Source: Cryptomeria japonica (taxonomy: Eukaryota; Streptophyta; Pinopsida; Cupressales; Cupressaceae). Taken from it: DNA of 64,000 bases. The position numbers and the translations under genes were made by a program. Each line of letters starts with the position of its first letter. Within the stretch, counting starts at the first letter, position 1. The DNA lies in contig NC_081406.1 of the NCBI RefSeq assembly GCF_030272615.1, forward strand, positions 263,652,624 to 263,716,623, given 5' to 3'. Under the pieces are notes generated by a model that was not told the DNA's origin, ran no database searches, and worked only from the letters and a program-made list of their open reading frames with translations. This document shows positions 12,101 to 22,836 of the stretch, piece after piece.

Positions 12101-13693
12101 ATCAATTTTGCATGGTCCTATTCCGATATGCCAGGGTTGGATCCTGCCTTGGTGGTTCACAATCTCGCCATCCGCCCAGATGCAAAACCTATAAAACAAA
12201 AACTCTGCAAAATGCACCCGCATATTGCTCTCTTGGTCAAGGCAGAACTTCAAAAGTTGTTAGACGCATAATTTATCAAACCCATAGACTATGCTAAATG
12301 GGTCTCCAACATTGTACCTATCAGCAAACCTACTGGGGGCATCCGCATTTGCACAGATTTTTGAGATCTAAATATAGCTTTTCCTAAAGAAGATTTCCCG
12401 CTCCCAAACATAGATATGATTGTGGATCTTACAGCAGGACATGAAATGCTATCACTAATGGATGGGTTTTCTGGATACAACCAAATCAGGATAGCAAATG
12501 AGGATCAACATAAAACTGCATTCACAACACCATGGGGTACTTTCTGTTACCGGGTCATGCCTTTTGGCCTTAAAAATGCTAGAGCTACATATCAACGAGC
12601 AATGACAACAATTTTTCATGACCTCTTGCACAAAATTATGGAGGACTACGTGGATGATCTGCTAGGCAAATCCAGGACAAGACAAGAGCACATCCCTATT
12701 CTAAAACAGATCTTTGAAAGATTGGAAAAATACAAGCTGTGCCTAAATCCCAAAAAGTGTGTGTTTGGCGTCACATCAGGAAAACTACTAGGATTCATTG
12801 TTTCCTGTAGAGGCATCGAGGTTGATCCCGCAAAGGTAAAAGCTATTATGGAAATGCCTCCGCCAAAAACTCTCAGACAACTATGCAGTCTCTAGGGAAA
12901 ACTCCAGTCTGTCAGGCGTTTCATTTCACAGCTAGCCGACAAGTGCCATCCATTTGCACACCTGTTACGTAAAGACACAAAATTCAAATGGGATTGCCTC
13001 TATCAAAAGGCCTTTGAAAAATTAAAAGAATATCTAGCATCACCTCCAGTTTTGATGCCACCTACCCCTGGAAAACCCCTCATTTTGTACATATGTGCTA
13101 CTACAGTGGCATTGGGGGCATTATTGGCGCAAACAGATGATCAAGGGAAGGAACACGTCATTTACTACATCAGTCGGACGTTGGTAGCATATGAACTCAA
13201 TTACACCCCCATTGAAAGAGCATGTTTGGAATTAGTGTTCAACACACAGAAACTACAACACTATATGCTAAATAATAAGACAAAATTAATTGCTAAAATT
13301 GATCCACTTAAATATCTCTTGTCCAAAGCTGCTCTCACTGGTAGAACCACCAAATGGGTCATGTTCTTAAGCGAGTTTGACATTGAATATGTGGACAGAA
13401 AGGTAATCAAGGGACAAGTCATTGCAGATCAGTTAGCTAAAGCTCCACTTCCAGGCGACCATCCTCTTCTCACAGAATTACCAGATGAGTTCATTATGAC
13501 TGTTACCACATCCTCCACATGGAAATTGTATTTTGATGGCTCCTACACTCAAAATGGATCAGGGGCAAGAATATTATTGGTCACACCTCAAGGAGATGGC
13601 ATCCCCAAATCATACAAGATAGCCTTTGCATGTACTAATAACATAGCAGAATACGAGGCCCTCATCACAGGTTTACGCTTGGCTATCCATTAG
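12100..13693 (+). pseudogene. Reverse transcriptase and RNase H segment of element A
   Basis: The RT starts near the FAWSYSDMPGLDP stretch and has the catalytic YVDD at 12646-12657. The first RNase H follows (ALGALLAQ at about 13095, YTPIERACLELVF at about 13203), without the usual catalytic Asp at its first position. The second RNase H begins at about 13520 with LYFDGSYTQ. Stops at 12269, 12362, 12893 and 13691 prevent a full product. Confidence 0.85.
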
Positions 13694-15271
13694 AAAATAA
13701 AGGAATTACAAGTCTATGGCGATTCCCAGCTCGTCATAAAACAAGTCAATGATGAATACTAGACAAAAGATGATAAACTCCTTCCCTACCATACCATGGT
13801 TGAAGATCTTAAGCAACATTTCACGGCAATCAAGTTTGATCAAATCCCATGAACAAACAACAGGGTTGCAGATGCAATGGCCACCATTGGCTCCCTCCTT
13901 CAAATGCCAGCACACAGTCAGAAGTGCGAGTTCTTGGTTGAGCAATTGTTTATACCGGCATACGACCTACCAGAGTCTGAAATGGTGTGTGTTCTCGTTG
14001 GTCCCGAGTCCCCTTGGTACCAAGAAACCTTCGCTTTCCTCAAAGACAACACCATTCCCCCACACCTCACCAAAACCCAACAGCAAACCTTCATCCGCCG
14101 ATGTGCCTGTTACACCATCCTTGCAGACACCTTGTTCAGAAGGCATTTTGATGGTTCCCTCCTAAGGTGTTTAGATAAACAAGAAGCAGAATGGGCATTA
14201 CGCAAAGTACACAAGGGTATCTGTGGGGCACACTCAAGTGGACTCACATTGGATAAAAAACTTTTGAGAATAGGATACTATTGGCCTAAAATGGAAGAAG
14301 ATACATACAACTATGTGAAGAAATGCATCCCTTGCTAGCAGCATGGCGACAAGATTCATGCACTGTCACAAGAATTGCAACCATTCATTACACCATGGCC
14401 CTTCTCGCAGTGGGGGCTCGATCTCATTGGGAAAATCCACCCTTCATCTTCCAACGAACGTAAATTCATTATCACCGCCACCGAATACTTCACCAAGTGG
14501 GTAGAGGCTATCCCTCTTACTTTCACCACCGGCAAGCAAATATCCAAATTCATCTTGAACTACCTAATCTGCCGATATGACATCCCAAAAGTTATCATCA
14601 CAGATAATGGTAAACAATTTAAAAACCAGGATGTCAAAGAACTCTGCCACAAATTCAACATCCAACACCGCTTCTCCACTCCATATCATCCCCAAGGCAA
14701 TGGCCAAGCTGAGGCTTCTAATAAAACCCTAATAAAAATCCTCAAAAAGACAGTCAATGAAGCGGGCCGTGATTGGCACCTCCAAATCCATCCTACATTG
14801 TGGGCCTACCGCACCTCCATCCGCACCCCCATAGGTGCCACTCTTTATTCCCTAGTATTTGGTTCTGAAGCTATCCTTCCCCTTGAGATCGAGATCCCCT
14901 CTCTAAGGGTATCGCTGCAAAACATCCTACCAGAGGAAGAATACAAAATTGCCTGCTTACAAGAGCTAGAATTGTTAGATGAAAGGCACCTCAAGGCCTT
15001 GAATCATCTCCGGGTATATCAAAACCGTCTGCGCATGAGTTATCATAAAAAAGTCAGAACCCGAGAATTCCAAGTTGGTGATCTTGTCCTCATGGAGAAT
15101 CAGAAAAATCTACAAGAAAGAGAAAAGAAAGGCAAGTTCAAGCCTAATTGGCTTGGACCATATGTAATCACAACGAAATATGGACCAGGAGCTTATCAGT
15201 TGGCTACTCCTGAAGGCGATCCTTTGGATGATCCGATGAATATCATGCACCTCAAAAGGTTTTATGCTTAG
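13694..15271 (+). pseudogene. End of second RNase H and integrase segment of element A
   Basis: The second RNase H ends with a VADAMATI stretch at about 13865. The integrase has an N-terminal His/Cys domain (14200-14340, stop at 14336 within it), a catalytic core with LDLIG (about 14420), ITDNG (about 14600) and an E in the QGNGQAEASN stretch (about 14692), and ends with a GPYVI/MHLKRFYA C-terminus. No chromodomain is present. Stops at 13760, 13850 and 14336 break the frame. Confidence 0.85.
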
Positions 15272-15346
15272 TCCTTAGAAAGTCTGAAATTGTCAAAAAA
15301 ATAAAAAAAAATGAAAAAAAAAAGATCCTGAAAAAATTGTCACTTT

Positions 15347-15371
15347 GGTGCAAACCTGGCAAACAGGCACC
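15347..15371 (+). other. Bulged stem-loop 1 after pol, element A
   Basis: Outer GGTG/CACC, bulge CAAA (A-rich variant), inner CCTG/CAGG and loop GCAAA. Element B has the same element at 56603 with an AAAA bulge. The sequence lies about 75 bases after the pol stop. Confidence 0.55.
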
Positions 15372-15440
15372 TTATGATACAAAAAAAAAAATTCAGAAAA
15401 AGAAAGAAAAACAATTCGTGGCGCTATGGGCAAGTATCTT

Positions 15441-15464
15441 GGTGAAAACCTCTGTGCAGGCACC
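15441..15464 (+). other. AAAA-bulge stem-loop 2 after pol, element A
   Basis: Outer stem of seven pairs (CTTGGTG with CACCAAG, starting at 15438 and ending at 15467), AAAA bulge, and an inner stem of three pairs (CCT/AGG). Between this and the first copy lies a decayed counterpart of the UUCG-loop copy seen in B. Confidence 0.5.
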
Positions 15465-16374
15465 AAGGTAAATAACCGGATCCACTGTCTATCATGTCGA
15501 TACTACAAATCATTTGCCATCCAGCCCACCCATGCACAACATTCCTTCTTTTCTGCCTCCCAATAAAACATGCGTATGATGATGAGTCTTCGCCTAAGTC
15601 ATGAACAAGAAATGTCCCAGTGAAACTGAGCTTTTATGCCTCTATATAAGCTTCAAGAAGTCTTGAGAAACAATCCCAAGTCCATCCTAGTTCTACTCTT
15701 GGCAAGAGGTATCATTTGGTCGCAAGGAAGAGACTTGTTAGATTTTGTTAGATCTTTTCATATAGGCTTGCATCTTTTGCCCTACGACTGCCACTATTTA
15801 CGACTGGCTGGGTTCTTCCATATCTAGGTATGTTATGATAGGTGCATACTAGGGCATATTTCATAGTATGGCATGTTTTGGATCCTTCTTGTATAAACCG
15901 GTGACCTGGTACTAGTGTTTATCAACACTTACCTTCTCGTGTACAAGAGGTATCAGTGTGTTTGAGGGTTTCCTTGCACAAACCCACAACTTTGTATTAG
16001 TGTTTCTTAACACTTGCATTGTTATGTGCAAGAAATTCCCGTTTGTCTGCAGAGTCAGTCCACGCCCTGGGTTTCTCATGGCATCCTGATTTCTATAATC
16101 AGTGGTGCAAGTCACTTAGGGCAACATCAAACTAGGTTGGCTCTCCACATTTATTGTGCACAAAATCTCACCATCATTCCATCAAATCCTAAACTCAATA
16201 ATCCCATGGAGTTCTCAATTGCCCCCATTTTCCTCCGCGGTCTCGCATCTCTTATTCTTCTTTACAAATACCTCACGACTACTTCATATATCTTCCTCAT
16301 TTATCCCTTCCACCCTAATTTTTCTTCCTCTATTTTTCTTTTTTCTCCTCACATAATCAATTCTGATTCTGATT

Positions 16375-16906
16375 CATGTCTTATACAGGATGTATCCCTC
16401 CTGAAACCAGACGTTGTGATCAATCATGTCTTATACAGGATGTATCCTTCCTGAAACCAGACGTTGTGATCTGATCATGTCTTATACAGGATGAATCCTT
16501 CCTGAAACCAGACGTTGTGATCTGATCATGTCTTATACAGGATGAATCCTTCCTGAAACCAGACGCTCTTATCATGTCTTATACAGGATGAATCCTTCCT
16601 GAAACCAGATGCTCTGATCATGTCTTATACAGGATGAATCCTTCCTGAAACTAGATGTTCATTGTGATCGATCATGTCTTATACAGGATGAATCCTTCCT
16701 GAAACCAGACGTTGTGATCAATCATGTCTTATACAGGATGAATCCTTCCTGAAACCAGACACTCTTATCATGTCTTATATAGGATGAATCCTTTCTGAAA
16801 CCAGACGTTGTGATCAATCATGTCTTATACAGGATGAATCCTTCCTGAAACCAGACACTTTGATCATCTTTGTCTTATACAGGATGAATTCTTCTTGAAA
16901 CTAGAC
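16375..16906 (+). repeat. Eleven-copy tandem array with hairpin core, element A
   Basis: Eleven units of 46-54 bases share ATGTCTTATACAGGATGAAT and then a CCTTCCTGAAACCAGA segment. Inside each unit CAGGA pairs with TCCTG across an 8-base loop. The two units that deviate in the stem (about 16780 and 16880) keep pairing through G.U on the plus strand. Unit ends vary (GACGTTGTGATC, GACACTC, GATGCTC). Confidence 0.85.
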
Positions 16907-17114
16907 TGAATCTAGATCTTATCAATCAAATCAAATCAAATCTATCGGGATATCAATTTCGCAAAACTCCAAAGATCAAATACCTCAATTGATCTCCCGA
17001 GGGGGCATCACCATACCGTAATCTATAAATCAAGAGCTAGGGCATCCTATCAAACCAATATCAGCATCAAAACAAGATTATTCTTTGAATCAATGTGTCA
17101 TCACACCTCGCCTC

Positions 17115-17128
17115 AAAGAGGGGCAAAA
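17115..17128 (+). other. Polypurine tract of element A
   Basis: AAAGAGGGGCAAAA directly precedes the 3' LTR. The identical 14 bases precede the 3' LTR of element B (61419-61432). This is the expected plus-strand primer. Confidence 0.85.
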
Positions 17129-18226
17129 TGTAGACACTTAAAAATAATTATTTTAATTATTTTTAATTCCTCACATAATTAATTAATTAATTATGTTAAT
17201 TAAAATTCTTCTCAATATTAATTAAATATAATTAATATTGTCACTATAGCATATGATTTATTTAATAAATCAATCCCTTTCTTTATTCTTCTAAAAAATC
17301 AAATCCTCACAAATCTTCCTCTTAGCTAATTCAATTAATTAGTTAACCTACATGATTCCTACAAATCATCTTCTTAATTCATCATTAACCTGATAAATTC
17401 TTCTAGAAAGTCCCTAAACTCACTTAACATTATTCTTCTAATTTTTTATTCCCTCCACTCATTCTCTCTCCTAGTCAAATTCTCCTACAAATATAAATCC
17501 CACCTAACATTTCCTCTAATCCCTCTCCTAATGAGTCGTTAATGGCTAATCATCATGATTAGCCACAAAGTCAACGCTTTGTCCTTTCATCCAGCCACTA
17601 GCTTTAAATGCTCTTTTTCTAGATGAATGTAAGATTTTCAGAATCTCACATTCCTCTCCCAAGGAATTTTTAATTCCTTTTTATTCTTCTAATCCCCATA
17701 ATATCCTTTTTTGGAGAATTTTTAATTCCTCCAATGCATCTTATAGAGTGTGGAGATACGAAATGCCTTTAGGGCATATTTCTTGGTCTCCACACCCGCT
17801 CTTGGAGCTTGTGTGAGCTCACAAGTAAATCGTAGCCCTTCATCTCAAATTCATCCTAGCCATTCATTTTCCTCTCCTCTTCCTATAAAATAGGGTTCCA
17901 TCCCTTAATTCAAAACATCTTGAAATCCAGTAAGCTTATGCTGCCCTTTTGAGCCCAGGAAATCATCTTGGCAACTTGATCATCTCATCCTTATCATTCA
18001 TCCTTATCATTTGTGCACAATATTGGAGAGCCATCCACATCCAACAATCAAAGGAGCACATCAAGTGGAGCATTATCAAGGGGCGCCTTCACTTCATCAA
18101 GCTCAATCCGAAGGAGAAGGTAAAATAGCAAGGTGAAATGGTCTTTTAATGGTATTTTAGCATTTTGCATGTTTATTTCATTATGTTTTGATCAGTTTAA
18201 CTTTCAAATCTGTTTTCCCCTCTTCA
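17129..18226 (+). repeat. 3' LTR of element A
   Basis: The 1098-bp copy of 4041-5141 begins TGTAGACACTTAAAA and ends CTCTTCA, followed by the AATAC duplication. Relative to the 5' copy it lacks about 6 bases near 17330 and about 14 bases near 17655, and has a 13-base duplication (ATCCTTATCATTC) near 17990. Confidence 0.92.
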
Positions 18227-18231
18227 AATAC
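18227..18231. repeat. Target-site duplication AATAC, right copy (element A)
   Basis: The five bases match 4036-4040 exactly. Confidence 0.9.
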
Positions 18232-21099
18232 CATACATTTTGATTGAAAATCAATCTAAATAAGGGAATAGATGGAACACGTGGTACATATAGTATTAAA
18301 GCATGAAATCATCCATCATCCAAACAAAAGGTGACATATAATAGACAAGGCCAATCATACATGAAAAACACATAATATTCACTTATTCCACACCAATAGG
18401 GAATGAAAGAACACCTTCCAAGTGCTACTCAAAACTATAGGGTTATATGTTAGAGAGAAATAGTTATGAGTGGACCTTGCATACCTCTAAAAGATGGCTC
18501 ACATAGAACTAAGTAGTCCTCTCATATAGACAAGGAGACTAGATCATGTTGGTTCATTGCCCCACATATGGAAAGGCCTTCCTAAATCATCCTTAGCCTT
18601 CATAAGTACTCAAGGCATGAGAGGGGCATCCACTTTATCTTGGTTCATTTTAATTAGGTGTCATTAGTTTTCACTTATTAACAAAACATCCCAATGGGCC
18701 AACCTAGTGACCCCTTTGTGCCCCAATTCCCATTGGATTTTGTGCCCATCATTAACTCGAATACCTACCTAGACTCATCATGTTCCAATGAATGTGAAAA
18801 GAGAAAACCAAAATCCAAAACCAAAACAATGCAAAATTTACATAAAAACATCACTATACACATATATGCACAAACAACTCATTTCTCAATAAAAATATGA
18901 TATGAGATACACAACAATCTAAATTCAAATTTTGATATATATTTTCCATCATTGCACATTTTATTCTATCATCAAATACTTAAAATTCTACTTTCAAACA
19001 CACTTTCCAATTTTACCAAAAACTAGGGAATATTGTTTTCCACAATTAAAATATCTTCAATAACACTAAACTTTCAAAATACAAAGCTGAAAATTCTAAA
19101 GGTATACTTTTTTTCCTATATGCCAACACTAGGTTTTCATAATCAATTTCACAATTTTCCCATTGAAATGAAATTTTGACATGGTAACATTTTAAAAAGA
19201 GTTTACCCAAATATTTTTACCACAAATTAAATACACAATGAAATGAATAGATTTGTATATGATTTTTTTTTCTTTTGATTCATTAATCCAAGTGCAAGCA
19301 ACTAGAATTGAAAATGTTAACCAAATACGATTATATAAGGTTCTTACCTCAAATTTGCATAAAAAATGAAAAACAACAAATCTTCAAATCCATTAAGTAG
19401 CAAGATATTGTTCACATTCCTAATCCAATGCATGAATGCCCACAAAAATTCTCTCACATTTTTCTCTCCAAATCTCACAATAAAAATATAAGAGTAGGAG
19501 GGATTTGAGCACTCCACTTCAAAAATAGACTAAATGTTGAAAAATAAACTCTTTATCAATGTTAAAACCCATTAGCATTTTTCATTTTTTGAAAAATAAG
19601 GAAATAATAATAAATTAAATCTTATTTCTGATCCCCGATTTCACCCTTTGTCCTAATTATTTAATGACAATTCTAATGAATTCACATAAGACACATTTTA
19701 GCTTTCGAATAATAAATTGCCAAATAAAACATCAAAATACATTTTCTCATTAAAAATTGATGAGATTCACATACAAATAAATGCATATGCACAAACACTC
19801 TTTACTAGCTGACTGCAAGGGGATAATAAGGTTTTTCAGACATTACCAATTATGGTAGCTGGGGTATAAACTGGTAAACACATGAAAGTCATACTTGATT
19901 AAGTACAATGGGTAAGGTTTAATGACAATTTGACCAGTGAACTATCTCCTATGAACCACTATCAAGGAGGGTACACTCAAACATGTGGAGCCAGGTGAAG
20001 TCGATACCCAATACTTGCAACCACTCAACATACATCATGGGTACTCATACATTAGTATCTTATTTTATTTCCACATCTATATTAGTATCTCAACCATAGT
20101 AAATTAGAACCACATCATTAATCCATCTCAACATGTAATTTAATGCTGAAATCACATTTAAAAAATATTCCAACATCATGAATATTAACATAACATAATC
20201 AAATAAACATCATAACACATTAATATCATGAAATACAATTACCAAAGAATACATGAAGTTCCTACAAGTAACTATATATACCGACACCTCCAAATTGCAA
20301 ACGAGAGAGGCATTACATGACATAATAGATAGTTGAAGTGATCATTCATTGTGTTTTGTATAGGAGATAAATATGGCCTTTAGTATAGAATATATGACAT
20401 AAAATTCAAGTGTACATAAGGCATATACAACATAAAAAGGTGGCTGAATATATAATATGTTATGCAAATACCATTGACACAATTGAGACTATGTATTTGT
20501 AGGTGATTGATTATACTTGCTACATTTTACCCATGAGTAAATAGACTATTTGTCATGAAATATTTCTAATATAGAAGTTATGATTATAATTATTTACTTT
20601 TGATATTTTCCCTTAGCTAAAATCATTATTGATTTTATTAGAATAATTGTTATGTTACATATTTTTCATAACCACATTTATTAAATGGGGTTGAGAGAAA
20701 GGTGATGACAACGTTTCACAAAATATGAAAGTAAATTTTTGTATCATCTTAACTTAATAAGAATATTAGTATACTAAAAAATTCTTTAAAAACATATAGT
20801 CTCCCTACTATCATCCTAAAAATTGCACTCCCCTATGTTTTCATGCCATGAGTTTCTTTTTAACTTGTAATACAACTAGTATAATTTTTTTATAAAGAAT
20901 ATGTATTTGGGCTCTTTACACAACATCTTTCTACATTGAAATGATAGTATTTTATTAAAGGAAAAATGGGTTTTTAAGGGTACCTTGAAACCCTATACAT
21001 CAAAATTCTACATTAACAAAAAAAAAGCATCAGCATGCTAGCAGCCAAATATCAACAAAAAAGTAGAGAGCAAAACAAAAACAAAGGACTAGAGGAATG
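18232..21099. other. No gene seen
   Basis: AT-rich sequence with frequent stops in all frames. It is the continuation of the DNA into which element A inserted. No LTR pair, coding motif or tandem array is evident. Confidence 0.3.
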
Positions 21100-21685
21100 A
21101 TTGTAAATCCTTCAAAACGTGAGAAAACTCCAATTCTTTTTGGATTTAGTGGTCGTTGAGATCGACCACCTCCTTGATAACCTTGTTTTCATTCTCCTTA
21201 GGTTTAACCTGGCCATGAGTTCATATGGAAGGTCCTTGCAGTTGAGAGACAATTTTTTTACGTTTATCAAAAACAAAAATATCACCCTCATTATCCTTAG
21301 CAAAAGATCTAGTATCAACATTAGTTCCTTTGCTTCTCTTCTCAAACACCATGGGCTTTAGCTCCTTCATTTTACTATTGAGGATATTCAAACCTTTAGT
21401 GCCAATTTGGATAGTGTTTTGTTGACATTAACCACCATCTCCGGCTTCTTATACACTTTGTTAATAGTACCCTCCAACAAACTAATTCTCCCTTCGAATC
21501 CATTTCTCAATAGACTAATATCCTTACCCATATTTTCTAAAATGGACAGCATTTTGGACCCGTCCTCCCCATTAATCTCACAATCAACACCCTTTTCAAT
21601 AGTATCCACATTATTTTGTAGGGTACTCAATTTGGTATTGATTTGGTCGATCTCTATGTAGTGCCCCTCCCTGATCCGTCCTTTG
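21100..21685 (-). pseudogene. Coiled-coil coding relic, possibly LINE ORF1 C-terminal part
   Basis: On the minus strand a protein-like frame reads HYIEIDQINTKLSTLQNNV, then a Leu/Ile/Glu-rich heptad-like stretch, then Lys/Glu-rich sequence, with a few stops and frame changes (parts at 21630-21388 and 21345-21112). The sequence beyond it at 20940-21060, with a poly-T tract, could be the tail of a LINE. No RT is present. Assignment to a LINE ORF1 is an inference from coiled-coil character and context only. Confidence 0.3.
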
Positions 21686-22836
21686 TGATGGAATGTGTTA
21701 GATATTTATGGATTTTTTTGTGCTCTTGATATTTCTTGCATCAAATTTTATTCTTTTTATTTACATTCTCTTTGATATTGGCGGATTCATTATGATTACT
21801 TTGATGATGTTGATTCCATGTTCTATAATAATTGTTGAAGTTAGGTTTATAAGTGATACCCTTTCCATGTCTAGACAATTATTCTGTTCGGATGGACTCA
21901 TGGTGACTTCTTGGTTTTATATGTGGTTTTGATGATGCTACATTTTATGATGGATCTCCTTTATGGGACTTTGGTATGATATTAGCGTTAGACATATGCC
22001 ATGTCAATATTTATGTTATAATGGATTATGATTATGTTCTTTATGAATGAGTTATGTTAGGTGATGCATATTATTTTAGGTTTACTAAACCTTGTGCTAA
22101 CAAATTTAGTTTATAAGATGTGATTGATTATGATAGTTGAAATGTATTAAGATTTGATTCATGTATTATGTGTATGTTTCTAATTGTGGTGAGAGGGGAT
22201 GATGTCTTATCATTCTCTTAGGAGAGACATATGATGTCATGATTACCCTTCATCAATGTGGGTGTACATATTGTATATATTAAATAAATGTATATGTGTG
22301 CATTTGTGATGTAGGGTTACAGCTACAGGGCATTGACTCCACCTAGTTTCAAAGGTCTAAGCATGCCTAAGTAATCCCGATGGTAGTTGTTGGAGATAGC
22401 ATATTGGCCCCAATTGACTTAATCTATAAAATTTCCTCTACGTAAGGGAAATAATCCTAGTCATGTGTTTACCTAATTGGAATGTCATTAAGGTGATATC
22501 CGATAGCCCTGGTTGTGTATGTATGTGTATGTGTGAGTGATTATTTATGCTTGTCCTTTGTGTTAATTGTTATTAATAAATATTAATCATATGGCTGGTA
22601 TTATTACTACTAAATATTAATATTATATTTATATATTTTGTAGGAGCTTATACTTGTGTATTATGTATTATTTCCCTTTTTACTAATGTTTTTGGATGCA
22701 TTTCTTGTGGTGGCTATTTTTAAGGAAGTGTATTTATATTTGCAATTGTATTTTTGTGTTTTGAATTTGTTCTTGGTGGGAAACCCTAATTCCACCAACT
22801 AAACTTTGGAATAGTGTTATTTCTTGACTTTTGATT

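Larger units (their letters stand above)
8103..15271 (+). pseudogene. Gag-pol pseudogene of element A
   Basis: One long frame from the ATG at 8103 to the TAA at 15271 encodes the full Tat-type polyprotein order. It is broken by stops at 8394, 8718, 9168, 10194, 11192, 12269, 12362, 12893, 13691, 13760, 13850 and 14336, plus one frameshift at about 10737 where about 10 codons present in element B are missing. Everything before the frameshift shares one frame and everything after it shares another. Where element B offers a counterpart, several stops are readable as CAG or CAA to TAG or TAA, TGG to TAG, or CGA to TGA, that is, C-to-T or G-to-A changes. The protein-level match to B is clear throughout, so this is decay of a once-intact gene. 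Confidence 0.92.
15272..17114 (+). other. 3' non-coding region of element A
   Basis: No gene is supported. The region begins with A-rich sequence and two AAAA-bulge stem-loops, continues with unassigned sequence, and contains the 11-copy hairpin array at 16375-16906. The antisense PMD gene that occupies the equivalent place in element B is absent. Confidence 0.6.
4041..18226 (+). mobile_element. Complete Tat-lineage Ty3/gypsy LTR retrotransposon A (degenerate coding region)
   Basis: The element is 14.2 kb, bounded by two LTRs with TG...CA ends and a perfect AATAC duplication. Internal order is LTR, primer-binding site, 2.9-kb leader, gag, protease, G-patch, RT, RNase H, second RNase H of the archaeal type, integrase, 3' repeat array, polypurine tract, LTR. 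The second RNase H after the first is diagnostic of the plant Tat lineage. No chromodomain follows the integrase. By eye the LTRs differ at roughly 20 positions plus a few indels over 1.1 kb. Coding capacity is lost through 12 in-frame stops and one frameshift, so it cannot make its own proteins. It lacks the antisense PMD gene found in element B. Confidence 0.92.
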
